Shown: positions 27,082 through 36,421, counted from the first letter of the stretch. The stretch: 64,000 nt of DNA from Fischerella sp. JS2 (GCF_032393985.1 NZ_CP135918.1:5395724-5459723); one strand, 5' to 3'. Made by a program: numbers and translations. The notes: a model not told the origin generated them from the sequence alone.

Positions 27082-28896
27082 ATGACACAACCTTGGTATT
27101 GGCGATCGCTTCCTTTAGATAATCGCACTGGTTCCCATATTTTTAAAGCTTTATTTGGTTCTACACAGACATCAGAAATAGCAACTTTATTAGAAAGCCC
27201 ATACCCCACACCCACAGATAACCCTCAATTAGCCCGTTATTCTATTTGTGCAGGTACTCCTCGGTATGTGGATGGATACCCCCAAATGTGGACTCCTGCG
27301 CTGGGAAATGTTTTACCCTTTCTAGAACAGTTATTGCAAGCAAAAGTAGGGGGAGGTGGGGGACATCGGGGACATGGGGGACAAGAGGAAGAAAATACTT
27401 TTCACACCCCTCACACCCCTCACACCCCACCCTACGGGAAGCCGCGCAAAGCGCGTCTACACACTCCCCCCACTGCCCCTAATCCCCACTCCCCCAAGGG
27501 AGTAGGGACCCCGAGTTCCCCACCTCCCCACCTCCCCTTCACCGGTGGTTGGCTCGGTTGGTTAGGATATGATATCGCCAGAGAAATTGAACGGCTACCA
27601 TACACTAAATCTGATTCATTGCCATTTCCAGTTGCTTTTTGGTACGAACCAGATAGTTTTGCTGTTTTGGATCATTGGGAGCAAATTTTATGGTTAGCCG
27701 CCACTAGTCCCGACGGGTTGGATGAGTTAGAGAGGAAACTCGAACACGAAGATGATGGGGAACTCGGGGTCCCCACTCCCTTGGGGGGGTGGGGATTAGG
27801 GGCAATGGGGAGATTGGGAGATGGGGAGAAAGATTTTACCCCACCACCCCACCACCCCACCTCCCTATCTCCCTATCACACTCTCCCCATCCTCCCCCCT
27901 CTTTGCTTCCATAGTTCTCAAGAAGAGTACGAAGCAGCAGTTAACAGTGCCAAAAAATACATCCAGGCTGGAGACATATTTCAGACTAATTTGTCGTTGC
28001 GGTTTGAAACACATACAACTGCTTCTGGTTGGGAAATATATCGTGCTTTACAGCAGATCAATCCTTCTCCCTTTGCTTGCTATTTCCAAACACCTTGGGG
28101 GGAAGTGATTAGCTGTTCACCAGAGAGGTTAGTAAAGTCACAAAGACATACAGACACGACTTTTCACGTCTCCACCAGGCCGATCGCAGGGACGCGATCG
28201 CGTGGGATCATGCCAGAACAAGACCAAAAATTAGCACAAGAGTTACTTAATAACACCAAAGAGCGTGCCGAACATATCATGCTGGTAGATTTAGAACGCA
28301 ACGATTTAGGACGGGTCTGTGAATGGGGAAGTGTAAAGGTTGATGAACTATTGACTATTGAGCGATATAGCCACGTCATGCATCTGGTCAGCAACATCAC
28401 AGGTACTCTCAGACATGATGTTAGTGCTGTTGACTTGATTCGTGCCATATTCCCTGGTGGTACAATCACAGGCTGTCCCAAAGTCCGCTGTATGGAAATC
28501 ATCGAAGAACTAGAACCTGTACGGCGTAGTTTGTTCTATGGTTCCTGCGGCTACTTGGATTGGCAAGGTAACTTGGATTTAAACATCTTAATTCGCACCC
28601 TGCTGTTGGTTCCCTCCTCACCTGAAGAGGTAGAGGGAGATAGGGAGGTGGGGAGATCGGGAGTTAGGGAGAATATTGAATTAGATTCTCCCCATTACCC
28701 CATCACTTCATCACTCCATCATATAAACCCCATCACCTCACCACTCAACACTGTCTGGGGACAAGTGGGAGCAGGAATTGTCGCAGACAGCGATCCTGAG
28801 CGAGAATGGCATGAATCTTTACATAAAGCTCAGGCACAACTACAGGCGCTAGCAACTGTTTTTGGGGATCGGGGAGTAGGAAGACAAGGAGGATAA
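27082..28896 (+). CDS. anthranilate synthase component I / PabB-like, repeat-laden
   Basis: Chorismate-binding enzyme of 604 aa, about 100-150 longer than usual. Catalytic motifs are intact: IQAGDIFQTNLSLRF (294-308), STRPIAGTRSRG (364-375), EHIMLVDLERNDLGRV, FPGGTITGCPKVRCMEIIEE and GAGIVADSDPEREW. PIAGT (Ala, not Lys) favours TrpE-type anthranilate synthase over PabB, while TGCPK is more PabB-like, so the reaction is left open. Four parts come from repeat DNA: about 89-150, 225-272, 511-556 and the last ten residues. All fall between conserved blocks, so the enzyme may still work. No glutamine amidotransferase subunit is adjacent. Confidence 0.9.
   Translation: MTQPWYWRSLPLDNRTGSHIFKALFGSTQTSEIATLLESPYPTPTDNPQLARYSICAGTPRYVDGYPQMWTPALGNVLPFLEQLLQAKVGGGGGHRGHGGQEEENTFHTPHTPHTPPYGKPRKARLHTPPTAPNPHSPKGVGTPSSPPPHLPFTGGWLGWLGYDIAREIERLPYTKSDSLPFPVAFWYEPDSFAVLDHWEQILWLAATSPDGLDELERKLEHEDDGELGVPTPLGGWGLGAMGRLGDGEKDFTPPPHHPTSLSPYHTLPILPPLCFHSSQEEYEAAVNSAKKYIQAGDIFQTNLSLRFETHTTASGWEIYRALQQINPSPFACYFQTPWGEVISCSPERLVKSQRHTDTTFHVSTRPIAGTRSRGIMPEQDQKLAQELLNNTKERAEHIMLVDLERNDLGRVCEWGSVKVDELLTIERYSHVMHLVSNITGTLRHDVSAVDLIRAIFPGGTITGCPKVRCMEIIEELEPVRRSLFYGSCGYLDWQGNLDLNILIRTLLLVPSSPEEVEGDREVGRSGVRENIELDSPHYPITSSLHHINPITSPLNTVWGQVGAGIVADSDPEREWHESLHKAQAQLQALATVFGDRGVGRQGG
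27345..27531. repeat. in-frame repeat segment 1 in the chorismate-binding gene
   Basis: Mosaic of intergenic-type repeats inside the gene: GGGGGACATCGGGGACA units, CACACCCCT units, a complete copy of the dispersed element (27429-27460) and a C-rich stretch (27478-27530) that is the near reverse complement of segment 2. It keeps the frame open for about 62 codons. Confidence 0.85.
27754..27897. repeat. in-frame repeat segment 2 in the chorismate-binding gene
   Basis: GGGGAACTCGGGG... to GATTAGGGGCAATGGGG, followed by CCACCCCACC-type runs. The first about 45 bp are an inverted near copy of 27478-27530 in the same gene; a related copy in direct orientation is intergenic at 40622-40676. Confidence 0.85.
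28612..28749. repeat. in-frame repeat segment 3 in the chorismate-binding gene
   Basis: GGGAGATAGGGAGGTGGGGAG-like runs followed by CCCCATTACCCCATCACTT-like runs, encoding about 46 low-complexity residues between the conserved NILIRTLL and VWGQVGAGIVAD blocks. The frame is open throughout. Confidence 0.75.
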
Positions 28897-29593
28897 GGAA
28901 GACAACGGAAGGGGGAGTGGTAAACCACTAACCACCAACAATCAACAACCAACAACCAACAACTAACAACCAATGAACCTTGTTCTTTTTCCATCCCAGC
29001 TCTACAGAAAGTCTATTCTTAGGTTGTTGGCGAATTTGTATAACAAAAAGACGGCAATTATGGCAGCATTGGTAGAGGGGAAACAAACAGAGGATGAGAG
29101 CAAAATAGGAAGGAATGGGCAAATTTTCCTTTCGTGTCTCTACTTCCCCAAACCCTCTGTGAACTTTACCCCAAAAGCTAATGCCATTTAGTTACGACGG
29201 CAATATGCCTTAGCTACACATTACTATCGGTTTGGTGAAAGGTTAAATCAGTGAACAGTGAACAGTGAACAGTGAACAGTGAACAGTGTAGACGCGCTCA
29301 TAGGCTTCCCGTAGGGTACAGTTATCAGGCGTATGGTGAGGGTATGTTACCCACCAGCAATACCTGACACCCATTATTGGGGGACTTATACTTAGTAATG
29401 AATACTGATGACTGATGACTGATAACTGAATAACTGTTAAAGGCTAGAGGGTAAAGGCATCTCAACTCCCTTTCCCCTTATTCCTTTCCTCTTACCCCTT
29501 TACCTTTAATTTATGCAAATGAAACCGTCAGCCTTACCAATCTTGGCATTCAACTGCAAAAACATACTATCTATTCTTACCTTCAAGTATTAA
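28897..29593. repeat. repeat-rich gap before pipX
   Basis: About 700 bp without a supported gene. Contents: AACCAACAACCAAC repeats (28925-28970), five units of CAGTGAA (29249-29287), a dispersed element (29288-29317) flanked by ACAGT, and CCTTTCCCC/TTACCCC runs near 29465-29510. A 72-codon frame at 28973-29191 looks like chance. The pipX promoter presumably lies in 29510-29590. Confidence 0.6.
29288..29317. repeat. small dispersed repeat with ACAGT flanks
   Basis: GTAGACGCGCTCATAGG then CTTCCCGTAGGGT, with ACAGT directly on each side (29283-29287, 29318-29322). Identical in sequence and flanks to the copy at 30579-30608. Confidence 0.8.
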
Positions 29594-29872
29594 ATGAACC
29601 CAGAAAGCTCAGAAACTTACATAAATCATCCAACTTGGGGTTTGCTCTATAGGATCTGTATGGTGGATGAAAACCAAGAGTTATTCACTACACTGTATGC
29701 TCAGCGCCTATTTTTTTTAGTAATATCCGATGCTAAAGGTGTCAAATTTCAGCCGATAGGACGTACTGAAGCAAGAATGCTGCTAGAAAATCGCTTGCGT
29801 AACCTACGTCGTGCTGGACAAGCCCAGGAGTACGATCAGTTGCAGAGTATCTTCCAACGCACCTTCCAATGA
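29594..29872 (+). CDS. pipX: PipX, PII- and NtcA-interacting coactivator
   Basis: Small regulator of 92 aa that co-activates NtcA when 2-oxoglutarate is high and is captured by PII when nitrogen is ample. The N-terminal Tudor-like/KOW domain reads NHPTWGLLYRIC and LFTTLYAQRLFFLV; the C-terminal helices (EARMLLENRLRNLRRAG) follow. The wording matches cyanobacterial PipX closely. Its stop overlaps the start of pipY by 4 bp, the usual arrangement, so both are translated from one message. Confidence 0.96.
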   Translation: MNPESSETYINHPTWGLLYRICMVDENQELFTTLYAQRLFFLVISDAKGVKFQPIGRTEARMLLENRLRNLRRAGQAQEYDQLQSIFQRTFQ

Positions 29873-30540
29873 GTGGCTCGATTAGTGAACGTATTAATAC
29901 TGTGCGCGCACAACTACCACCTTCAGTTCGGTTGATAGCTGTTACCAAGCAAGTCCCAAGTGATGTAATTCGTGCTGCCTATACTGCGGGAATTCGAGAT
30001 TTTGGTGAAAATCGCATTCAAGAAGCGATCGCAAAACAAGCTGACTTACAAGATTTATCTGATATCACTTGGCATTTTATCGGACACTTGCAAAGCAATA
30101 AAGCCAAAAAAGCCTTAGAAAATTTTCAGTGGATTCACTCAGTAGATAATTTGAAGCTGGCACAGCGCCTAAACGAGTTGGCCCAGCAAATAGGTGTCAG
30201 TCCCTATGTGTGTTTGCAAGTCAAAATTCTTCCTGACCCTAATAAGTCGGGTTGGAGTGTACCTCAACTTTTAGCTGACCTACCAACACTGAATCAATAC
30301 AAAAATTTACAAATTCAAGGTTTGATGACAATCCCGCCTCTAGGATTAAATGACCAGGAAATTGTGGCAGTGTTTAATCGCACACGCGAACTAGCACAAG
30401 AAATCCAGGAACAAAACTGGTCCCATATTCAAATGCAGCATTTGTCGATGGGAATGTCAGGTGATTATCAACTAGCCGTAGAAGCTGGTGCAACGATGGT
30501 GCGTTTGGGAACTATCTTATTTGGAGAGCGTGGTGCTTAA
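29869..30540 (+). CDS. pipY: PipY, YggS/PLPBP-type PLP-binding protein
   Basis: PLP homeostasis protein of 223 aa. A single-barrel fold with the PLP Lys in LIAVTKQVPSDVI, the DFGENRIQEA motif, WHFIGHLQSNKAKKAL, SGWSVPQ and HLSMGMSGDYQLAVEAGATMVR at the phosphate-binding end. No enzyme activity is known for the family; it affects amino/keto-acid and vitamin B6 balance. Overlaps pipX by 4 bp. The next gene, sepF, follows after a repeat-filled gap, so the order pipX-pipY-sepF-proC is the common cyanobacterial one. Confidence 0.96.
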   Translation: MSGSISERINTVRAQLPPSVRLIAVTKQVPSDVIRAAYTAGIRDFGENRIQEAIAKQADLQDLSDITWHFIGHLQSNKAKKALENFQWIHSVDNLKLAQRLNELAQQIGVSPYVCLQVKILPDPNKSGWSVPQLLADLPTLNQYKNLQIQGLMTIPPLGLNDQEIVAVFNRTRELAQEIQEQNWSHIQMQHLSMGMSGDYQLAVEAGATMVRLGTILFGERGA

Positions 30541-31216
30541 ATTGGGATAAGGGATTGGGAATAAATTCAGTTAACAGTGTAGACGCGCTCATAGGCTTCC
30601 CGTAGGGTACAGTTATCAGACCTGTGGTGGGGATCAAACAATTTTTGATTGCTCCCACATATGAAGTTTGGGACTTCGTGATCCGAATTATTAGTCATAC
30701 CAATTTGAAAAAAGAATGCGACACAGAGACTTACAGAACTCTTATGCGTAAGGCTCTTCTCAATCCATCTTGAAAAACTTTGAGCGCCGCAAGCTGGCGA
30801 TCAAACTTTTCGCAAAATCTAAAATTCAAAATCCAAAATGGAATCAGAGTCCGCACCACCAACACCCTCTAATTAGTGCAGGACTCATCCCATTTCACAA
30901 AACTATAAATTCTCAAAGATACTGGTCTAGCAAATAACTCAGGATATAGTATAAACAAAAGCAAACACATAAGAAATTTGGGGTTGCAGCAACTTTGCAT
31001 TCAAAAATAGTTAGGCTATAATCTTGACTCATTATTGCGTACAAATTAAATACAGACGTTCTAGGGGGGCGTCCGTTGATGGTTTGTGCCGTAGTATATG
31101 CTACAAACAACTTATAGAATTGCAAAATAGTCCGCCTTATGTCATAGCGGCACAGATTGGCAGCATTAGTTGCTGTCACATCCTTTGAAGGTGATTTGCA
31201 CCAGGAGCGTAACACT
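30541..31216. repeat. gap before sepF with dispersed element
   Basis: Contains the dispersed element at 30579-30608 with ACAGT on both sides, AAATCTAAAATTCAAAATCC-type words near 30818-30840, and an AT-rich stretch up to the sepF ribosome site. No gene supported on either strand; a 107-codon minus-strand frame here has no family features. Confidence 0.55.
30579..30608. repeat. small dispersed repeat with ACAGT flanks
   Basis: Second copy identical to 29288-29317, here placed inside a single CAGTTAACAGTTATCAG word. The uninterrupted word plus one extra ACAGT explains both sides, which is what a 5-bp target duplication would give. Confidence 0.82.
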
Positions 31217-31816
31217 ATGAACAATATTTTCTCCAAACTGAGAGACTTTGTTGGTTTAAATGAGCCAGTAGAATACGAGTACTATGAGGAAGAGCCTGAA
31301 GCAGAAAGCTATCAGAATCTATATCAGGAACAAAATCAACAGCCTGTACCCCAAGAAACGACCTCTGCAAATCGACGTTGGCGTGAGCCAATGCCTACAA
31401 TGAATGCAAATCCAGATGTAGCAACTGCTTCTGCAAAAACGATGAGTAATGTTATTGGTATGCCCGGTGCTATTAACGGTATTTCAGAAGTTTTAGTACT
31501 AGAACCACGTACTTTTGAAGAAATGCCACAAGCGATTCAAGCTTTACGAGAGCGAAAGTCTGTGGTATTAAACTTGACAATCATGGACCCGGATCAAGCA
31601 CAGCGAGCTGTTGATTTTGTTGCAGGTGGCACTTACGCGTTGGATGGACATCAAGAACGTATCGGCGAAAGCATCTTTTTGTTTACACCCAGTTGTGTGC
31701 AAGTCAGCACTCAAGGCGGAGTTCTACACGAAGTACCTCAACCACCAGTTCGTACCTCCCGCCCTGCACCTGGCAACCAAACCTGGGGCAATGAACCCAA
31801 TCGCATGGTACAATAA
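31217..31816 (+). CDS. sepF: cell division protein SepF (Cdv2)
   Basis: FtsZ-binding, membrane-tethering division protein of 199 aa. The N-terminus [14 protein letters not shown] is the amphipathic membrane helix; an acidic and then Gln/Pro-rich linker runs to about 80; the SepF domain (about 85-170) has [20 protein letters not shown] and the [20 protein letters not shown] end; the C-terminal tail is disordered. I start at 31217 because AGGAG lies about ten bases upstream and the family begins at this Met; an in-frame earlier start would add 20 unrelated residues. In cyanobacteria SepF links Z-ring and envelope. Confidence 0.95.
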   Translation: MNNIFSKLRDFVGLNEPVEYEYYEEEPEAESYQNLYQEQNQQPVPQETTSANRRWREPMPTMNANPDVATASAKTMSNVIGMPGAINGISEVLVLEPRTFEEMPQAIQALRERKSVVLNLTIMDPDQAQRAVDFVAGGTYALDGHQERIGESIFLFTPSCVQVSTQGGVLHEVPQPPVRTSRPAPGNQTWGNEPNRMVQ

Positions 31817-31834
31817 ACTAAATTTAGTCTCATG

Positions 31835-31883
31835 TCAATAGTCAAGAGTACATAGTCCTCAAGTTAACGCTCTTGGTTATTGA
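31835..31883. terminator. interrupted inverted repeat between sepF and proC
   Basis: TCAATA-GT-CAAGAG (31835-31848) pairs with CTCTTG-GT-TATTGA (31870-31883). Two 6-bp stems separated by a symmetric GT/GT mismatch, 21-nt loop. Could attenuate between sepF and proC, or be a product of local GACTAATGA repeats. Confidence 0.35.
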
Positions 31884-31908
31884 CTAATGACTAATGACTT
31901 AATGACTA

Positions 31909-32721
31909 ATGAGTTATAAATTTGGATTAATTGGTGGCGGGGTAATGGGAGAAGCTTTATTATCCCGCCTTATTGCTCGCTCGATTTATCACCCATCAGA
32001 AGTGATAGTTAGTGAACCACAGCCCACACGCCAGAAATTTTTAGCGCATCAGTACAATGTGGCAGTGACAGATGATAACCGTCTGGTTTTCAGCCAAACA
32101 ACCGAAGTGATATGCTTAGCGGTTAAACCGCAAGTTTTCAGTGCGATCGCTCAAGAATTAGCGGATGTTCTCGAGCAAGGGCATTCACCACTAGTAATTT
32201 CTGTGTTGGCAGGTGTAACTTTATCTAAATTAGAAGCAGCTTTTCCCCAATTGCCAGTCATTCGAGCCATGCCCAATACACCAGCAACTGTAGGTGCGGG
32301 TATGACTGCGATCGCTCCTGGTGCTTACACCCATAGTAAACACTCGGAAACAGCACAACAGTTGTTTTCAGCAGTGGGGGAAGTAGTAGAAGTTCCGGAG
32401 TCGTTAATGGATGCGGTAACTGGTTTATCAGGTAGTGGACCAGCTTACGTAGCGTTAATGATAGAAGCACTTGCAGATGGAGGAGTCGCTGCTGGTTTAC
32501 CTAGAGCAATTGCCTATCAACTCGCTTTACAAACAGTCTTAGGAACTGCTCAGTTACTACATGACACCAAACTCCACCCCGCAGAACTCAAAGATCGTGT
32601 TACCAGTCCTGGTGGAACCACAATTACTGGCATAGCCCAATTAGAACGTTCAGCATTCCGCTCTGCTCTCATTGAGGCAGTTAAAGCTGCTACCATTCGT
32701 TCTCAGGAGTTGGGGAAGTGA
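31909..32721 (+). CDS. proC: pyrroline-5-carboxylate reductase
   Basis: NAD(P)H-dependent reductase of 270 aa making L-proline from pyrroline-5-carboxylate. GLIGGGVMGEALL is the Rossmann loop; VIRAMPNTPATVGAGM and LSGSGPAYVALMIEALADGG are the family signatures, and DRVTSPGGTTITGI marks the dimerisation end. Length is typical. It closes the pipX-pipY-sepF-proC group. A purine-rich repeat run starts directly after the last codons (GGGGAAGTGAGAGGTGGGG). Confidence 0.97.
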   Translation: MSYKFGLIGGGVMGEALLSRLIARSIYHPSEVIVSEPQPTRQKFLAHQYNVAVTDDNRLVFSQTTEVICLAVKPQVFSAIAQELADVLEQGHSPLVISVLAGVTLSKLEAAFPQLPVIRAMPNTPATVGAGMTAIAPGAYTHSKHSETAQQLFSAVGEVVEVPESLMDAVTGLSGSGPAYVALMIEALADGGVAAGLPRAIAYQLALQTVLGTAQLLHDTKLHPAELKDRVTSPGGTTITGIAQLERSAFRSALIEAVKAATIRSQELGK

Positions 32722-32958
32722 GAGGTGGGGAGATGGGGAGTGTGAGGAGTAGGGGGGGTGTGTAGACGCGCTTTGCGCGGCTTCCCGTAGGGTGGGGTGT
32801 GAGGGGTGTGAGGGGTGTGAGGGGTGTGAAAAGTATTTTCTCTTGTCTTCCTTGTCCTTCTTGTCCCCGATCCCCGATCCCTGATCCCCGATCCCTAATG
32901 CCCTACTTGCCAAGGGTTCATATAATATAGTAAAAAGTCTGGTTGCAATTGTGATTGA
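32722..32958. repeat. repeat gap with dispersed element
   Basis: GGTGTGAGGGGTGTG units, a dispersed element at 32762-32793 (GTAGACGCG, CTTTGCGCGG, CTTCCCGTAGGGT) and CCCCGATCCCTGATC units. The same mosaic, in reverse order, forms segment 1 inside the chorismate-binding gene. Confidence 0.75.
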
Positions 32959-35634
32959 GTGAATTATTCTGCACTGTCTTCAGAAGTAGACCCCAGTTCT
33001 GTATTTCCTTTTGAACTGGATAAATTCCAGCTAGATGCGATCGCCTCTCTAAATGCTGGACGCTCTGTAGTGGTTTGTGCGCCAACAGGTTCAGGTAAAA
33101 CCTTGGTTGGAGAATATGGTATTTATCGTGCCTTAGCGCGAGGAAAACGGGTATTTTACACTACCCCCCTGAAGGCACTTTCTAACCAAAAATTACGTGA
33201 CTTTCGTGAACAATTCGGCTTTGACGCAGTTGGATTGTTAACAGGAGATGCCTCCATCAATCGGGATGCGCCCATTGTAGTCATGACTACAGAAATTTTC
33301 CGTAACATGCTCTACGGCACACCCATCGGGCAAGTTGGTATTTCCTTAACAGACGTAGAAGCAGTGGTGTTAGATGAGTGCCACTACATGAATGATCGCC
33401 AACGGGGAACAGTTTGGGAAGAAGCGATAATTTATTGCCCCCGCGAAATTCAACTGATCGCCCTATCAGCAACAGTTGCCAATAGTGAACAACTTACCGA
33501 CTGGCTCAATCAAGTCCACGGCCCCACTGATCTCATCTACTCCGATTTTCGTCCTGTTCCTTTAGAATTTCACTTTGGTAATCTCAAAGGGGTATTTCCA
33601 CTCCTGAATGACGATAAAACCCAAATTAACCCCCGTCTGCTCAAGCGAGGCAGAAAAAAAGAGCTAGAAAAGGGCAAAGGCAATCGCAGACCAGAAGCAC
33701 CTAGTATCAATTTTATTCTCACTCACCTCCAAGAACGAGATATGCTGCCAGCAATCTACTTTATCTTCAGTCGTCGCGGCTGTGATAAAGCAGTGGCAGA
33801 AGTCGGTGAGATGTGGCTGGTGAACGAGCAAGAGGCGCAGCAGTTACGGCGACAGATTGACGAATTTTTAACCCGTAACCCAGAGGCGGGGCGTTCCGGT
33901 CACATAGCTCCTCTTTACAAGGGTATCGCCGCCCACCACGCTGGGATTTTACCAGCCTGGAAAGTACTAGTAGAAGAACTATTTCAGCAAGGGCTAATTA
34001 AAGTAGTATTTGCCACAGAAACACTAGCAGCAGGAATTAACATGCCTGCTCGGACAACAGTTATTTCTACCATATCCAAACGTACCGACACCGGACACCG
34101 GATGTTGACAGCCTCTGAGTTTCTGCAAATGGCAGGAAGAGCTGGACGTCGGGGTATGGATAAAGTCGGTCATGTGGTGACATTACAAACTCCCTTCGAG
34201 GGAGCAGAACACGCAGCAGCTTTGGCAATCAAAAAACCAGACCCGTTGGTTAGCCATTTTACGCCTAGTTATGGCATGGTGCTGAACTTGCTGCAAATCC
34301 ACACTCTTGATGAAGCCAGAGAACTCATAGAGCGCAGCTTTGGGCAATATCTAGCAAATGTGCATCTCCAACCAAGGCAACAATATATCGCTCAATTGCA
34401 AGCAGAATTAGAGCAAATTAAGACGCAAATTGCTACGGTTGAAGAAAGCGAAATAGCTAGTTATGAAAAACTGCGACAACGCCTAAAAGTAGAACAAAAG
34501 ATATTAAACACACTGCAAGAGCAAGCAGACGAAGGGCGACAAGAAGAATTAACAATGATGCTCAGCTTTGCTGTGTCAGGGACATTACTTTGCCTTAAGG
34601 GTAAATACTTAACAATGTCTCTACCAGTAACCGCAGTGTTAATAGGCAAAACCCAAGGTGCTAGCCAAACACCTTATTTAGTTTGTTTAGGCAGAGATAA
34701 CCGTTGGTATGTGGCAACTACAGCAGATGTAGTCAATTTATATGCAGAATTACCACGGATTGACGTACCTCCTGACTTGCTACCACCTGCACAGATGTCT
34801 TTAAAGCCGGGACAGTCGTGTCGTGGTGATGAAGAAAGTATGGCTATTGCTAGTCAAATTCCCGAACCGGAGGAGTCTCTAAATATGGCACCCGAAGTAG
34901 CTGAACAACTTCAGGTAGTTGCAGCCTTGCGAGAGCAAATAGAAGCTCACCCACTACACAAAACTGGCAATGTCGGTACTATTTTCAAACGGAAGGTACG
35001 CGCCGCCGAACTAGAAGCAGAAATTCAAGAGTTGCAAACACAGGTAGAGCAACAGTCCCAACGGCATTGGGAAGAGTTTCTTAGCCTGATTGAAATTTTG
35101 CAATACTTTGAATGCTTAGATAACCTATTACCTACACAACTAGGACAAATTGCAGCAGCAATTCGGGGTGAAAATGAATTGTGGCTTGGTTTAGCCTTAG
35201 CCAGTGGAGAACTAGATAACCTTGATCCCCACTGTTTAGCTGCTGCTGCTGCTGCTTTAGTGACAGAAACCCCGCGTCCAGATAGTAAAGTGCGCTTTGA
35301 TCTCAGTGATCAAGTTGCAGAGGCTTTAGCGAAATTACGCGGAATTCGCCGTAAGATGTTCCAATTACAACGCCGATATAACGTCGCTTTACCCATCTGG
35401 TTGGAATTTGAGTTAATCGCCTTGGTTGAACAATGGGCATTAGGGATGGATTGGGTTGAACTGTGCGACAATACCACTTTAGATGAAGGTGATGTTGTGC
35501 GAATTTTAAGGCGGACGCTGGATTTATTGTCACAAATTCCTCACGTACCTTATATGTCAGAATCTTTGCGGCGTAATGCTTTACGCGCTATTCAGTTGAT
35601 TGATCGATTCCCAGTTAATGAGGTTGTGGAATAG
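32959..35634 (+). CDS. DEAD/DExH helicase, Ski2/Mtr4-like
   Basis: Superfamily 2 RNA helicase of 891 aa starting at GTG. Motif I APTGSGKTLVGEYG, motif II LDECHYMND, motif III LSATVAN, motif V ATETLAAGINMPARTT and motif VI QMAGRAGRRGMD are all present in the first half. The middle is a coiled coil (QLQAELEQIKTQIATVE) and the C-terminal about 200 residues form the DSHCT helical domain. In eukaryotes relatives feed RNA to the exosome; in cyanobacteria and plastids (ISE2-like) a role in rRNA or mRNA processing is likely but inferred. Stands alone after proC. Confidence 0.95.
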   Translation: MNYSALSSEVDPSSVFPFELDKFQLDAIASLNAGRSVVVCAPTGSGKTLVGEYGIYRALARGKRVFYTTPLKALSNQKLRDFREQFGFDAVGLLTGDASINRDAPIVVMTTEIFRNMLYGTPIGQVGISLTDVEAVVLDECHYMNDRQRGTVWEEAIIYCPREIQLIALSATVANSEQLTDWLNQVHGPTDLIYSDFRPVPLEFHFGNLKGVFPLLNDDKTQINPRLLKRGRKKELEKGKGNRRPEAPSINFILTHLQERDMLPAIYFIFSRRGCDKAVAEVGEMWLVNEQEAQQLRRQIDEFLTRNPEAGRSGHIAPLYKGIAAHHAGILPAWKVLVEELFQQGLIKVVFATETLAAGINMPARTTVISTISKRTDTGHRMLTASEFLQMAGRAGRRGMDKVGHVVTLQTPFEGAEHAAALAIKKPDPLVSHFTPSYGMVLNLLQIHTLDEARELIERSFGQYLANVHLQPRQQYIAQLQAELEQIKTQIATVEESEIASYEKLRQRLKVEQKILNTLQEQADEGRQEELTMMLSFAVSGTLLCLKGKYLTMSLPVTAVLIGKTQGASQTPYLVCLGRDNRWYVATTADVVNLYAELPRIDVPPDLLPPAQMSLKPGQSCRGDEESMAIASQIPEPEESLNMAPEVAEQLQVVAALREQIEAHPLHKTGNVGTIFKRKVRAAELEAEIQELQTQVEQQSQRHWEEFLSLIEILQYFECLDNLLPTQLGQIAAAIRGENELWLGLALASGELDNLDPHCLAAAAAALVTETPRPDSKVRFDLSDQVAEALAKLRGIRRKMFQLQRRYNVALPIWLEFELIALVEQWALGMDWVELCDNTTLDEGDVVRILRRTLDLLSQIPHVPYMSESLRRNALRAIQLIDRFPVNEVVE

Positions 35635-35861
35635 TCAGACAATTTTGGATTTTAGATTTTGCGAAAAGTTTGTAGACACGAAGCGGCTTCCCGTCAAGGT
35701 AGTGGCTTCTCGTAGGCTGTAAGGCGTTGCGTAGGGTAGGTGCAAAGGTTTATTTTTAAACGCACAGTCGCGCAGAGGTTTACGCAAAGGTTCGCAGAGT
35801 GTTTACTAATTACCCATTACCGACCCCAACGAGCAATATAAGTGTTCAAGCGGGCATGATA
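35635..35861. repeat. dispersed-repeat fragments
   Basis: Degenerate copies of the dispersed element (GTAGACACGAAGCGGCTTCCCGT from 35672, and CTTCTCGTAGG further on to about 35740), then a CGCAGAGGTTTACGCAAAGG repeat (35770-35795). No gene. Confidence 0.55.
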
Positions 35862-36344
35862 TCATAGCTTATAACCAAACTTCCGCAACAATTCCTTGCG
35901 TGCCTTCACATCCTCAGCACTTTCTACACCCTTGGGTGAAAATCCATCTACTACACCCATAATGCCACGCCCTTGTTCTGTTTCAGCAACAATCACCTGC
36001 ACCGGATTGGCTGTAGCACAGTAAATATTGCACACTTCCGGACACTGTTTGATGGCATTCAAAAAGTTAATCGGGTAGGCCTGTTTTAAGAGAATAACGA
36101 AGCTGTGACCTGCTGCTAAATTTTGGGCATTTTTTGTTGCTACTTCTTCAAGATTGCGATCGTTGCCTGTCACTCTAATTAAACAAACTCCTGATGCTTC
36201 ACAAAAAGCAAGACCAAATTTCACCTGAGATGAAGTTCCCACCATAATTTCATACAAATCTTCGACTGTTTTAATAAAGTGTGTTTGCCCAATGATAATA
36301 TTACTTCCTTCAGGAATTTCCATTGCCACTAATTTGAGTTCCAT
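35862..36344 (-). CDS. adenosine-specific kinase family protein (DUF355)
   Basis: Compact protein of 160 aa of the adenosine-specific kinase family (PF04008), known from archaeal structures that bind adenosine; cellular role uncertain. Conserved stretches: IIIGQTHFIKTVEDLYE, KFGLAFCEASG, RVTGND, AAGHSFVI and RGIMGVVDGFSPKGVE. I start at 36344 (MELKLVAMEIPEGSN): AAGGAG is nine bases before it and the family begins here; the earlier in-frame start at 36380 adds 12 unlike residues. No operon partner. Confidence 0.9.
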   Translation of the reverse strand: MELKLVAMEIPEGSNIIIGQTHFIKTVEDLYEIMVGTSSQVKFGLAFCEASGVCLIRVTGNDRNLEEVATKNAQNLAAGHSFVILLKQAYPINFLNAIKQCPEVCNIYCATANPVQVIVAETEQGRGIMGVVDGFSPKGVESAEDVKARKELLRKFGYKL

Positions 36345-36421
36345 ATTATTTGTCTCCTTGACTAAATTAAGCCGACACAAATAAAGCTAATTAGTAGGGG
36401 TCGTCATTTGTCATTTGTCAT

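Noticed and set aside
28973-29191. 72-codon plus-strand frame before pipX
   Set aside because: Lies in repeat-rich DNA, no ribosome site, no family features.
30913-31236. 107-codon minus-strand frame upstream of sepF
   Set aside because: Overlaps the sepF ribosome site and start; composition unlike a protein.
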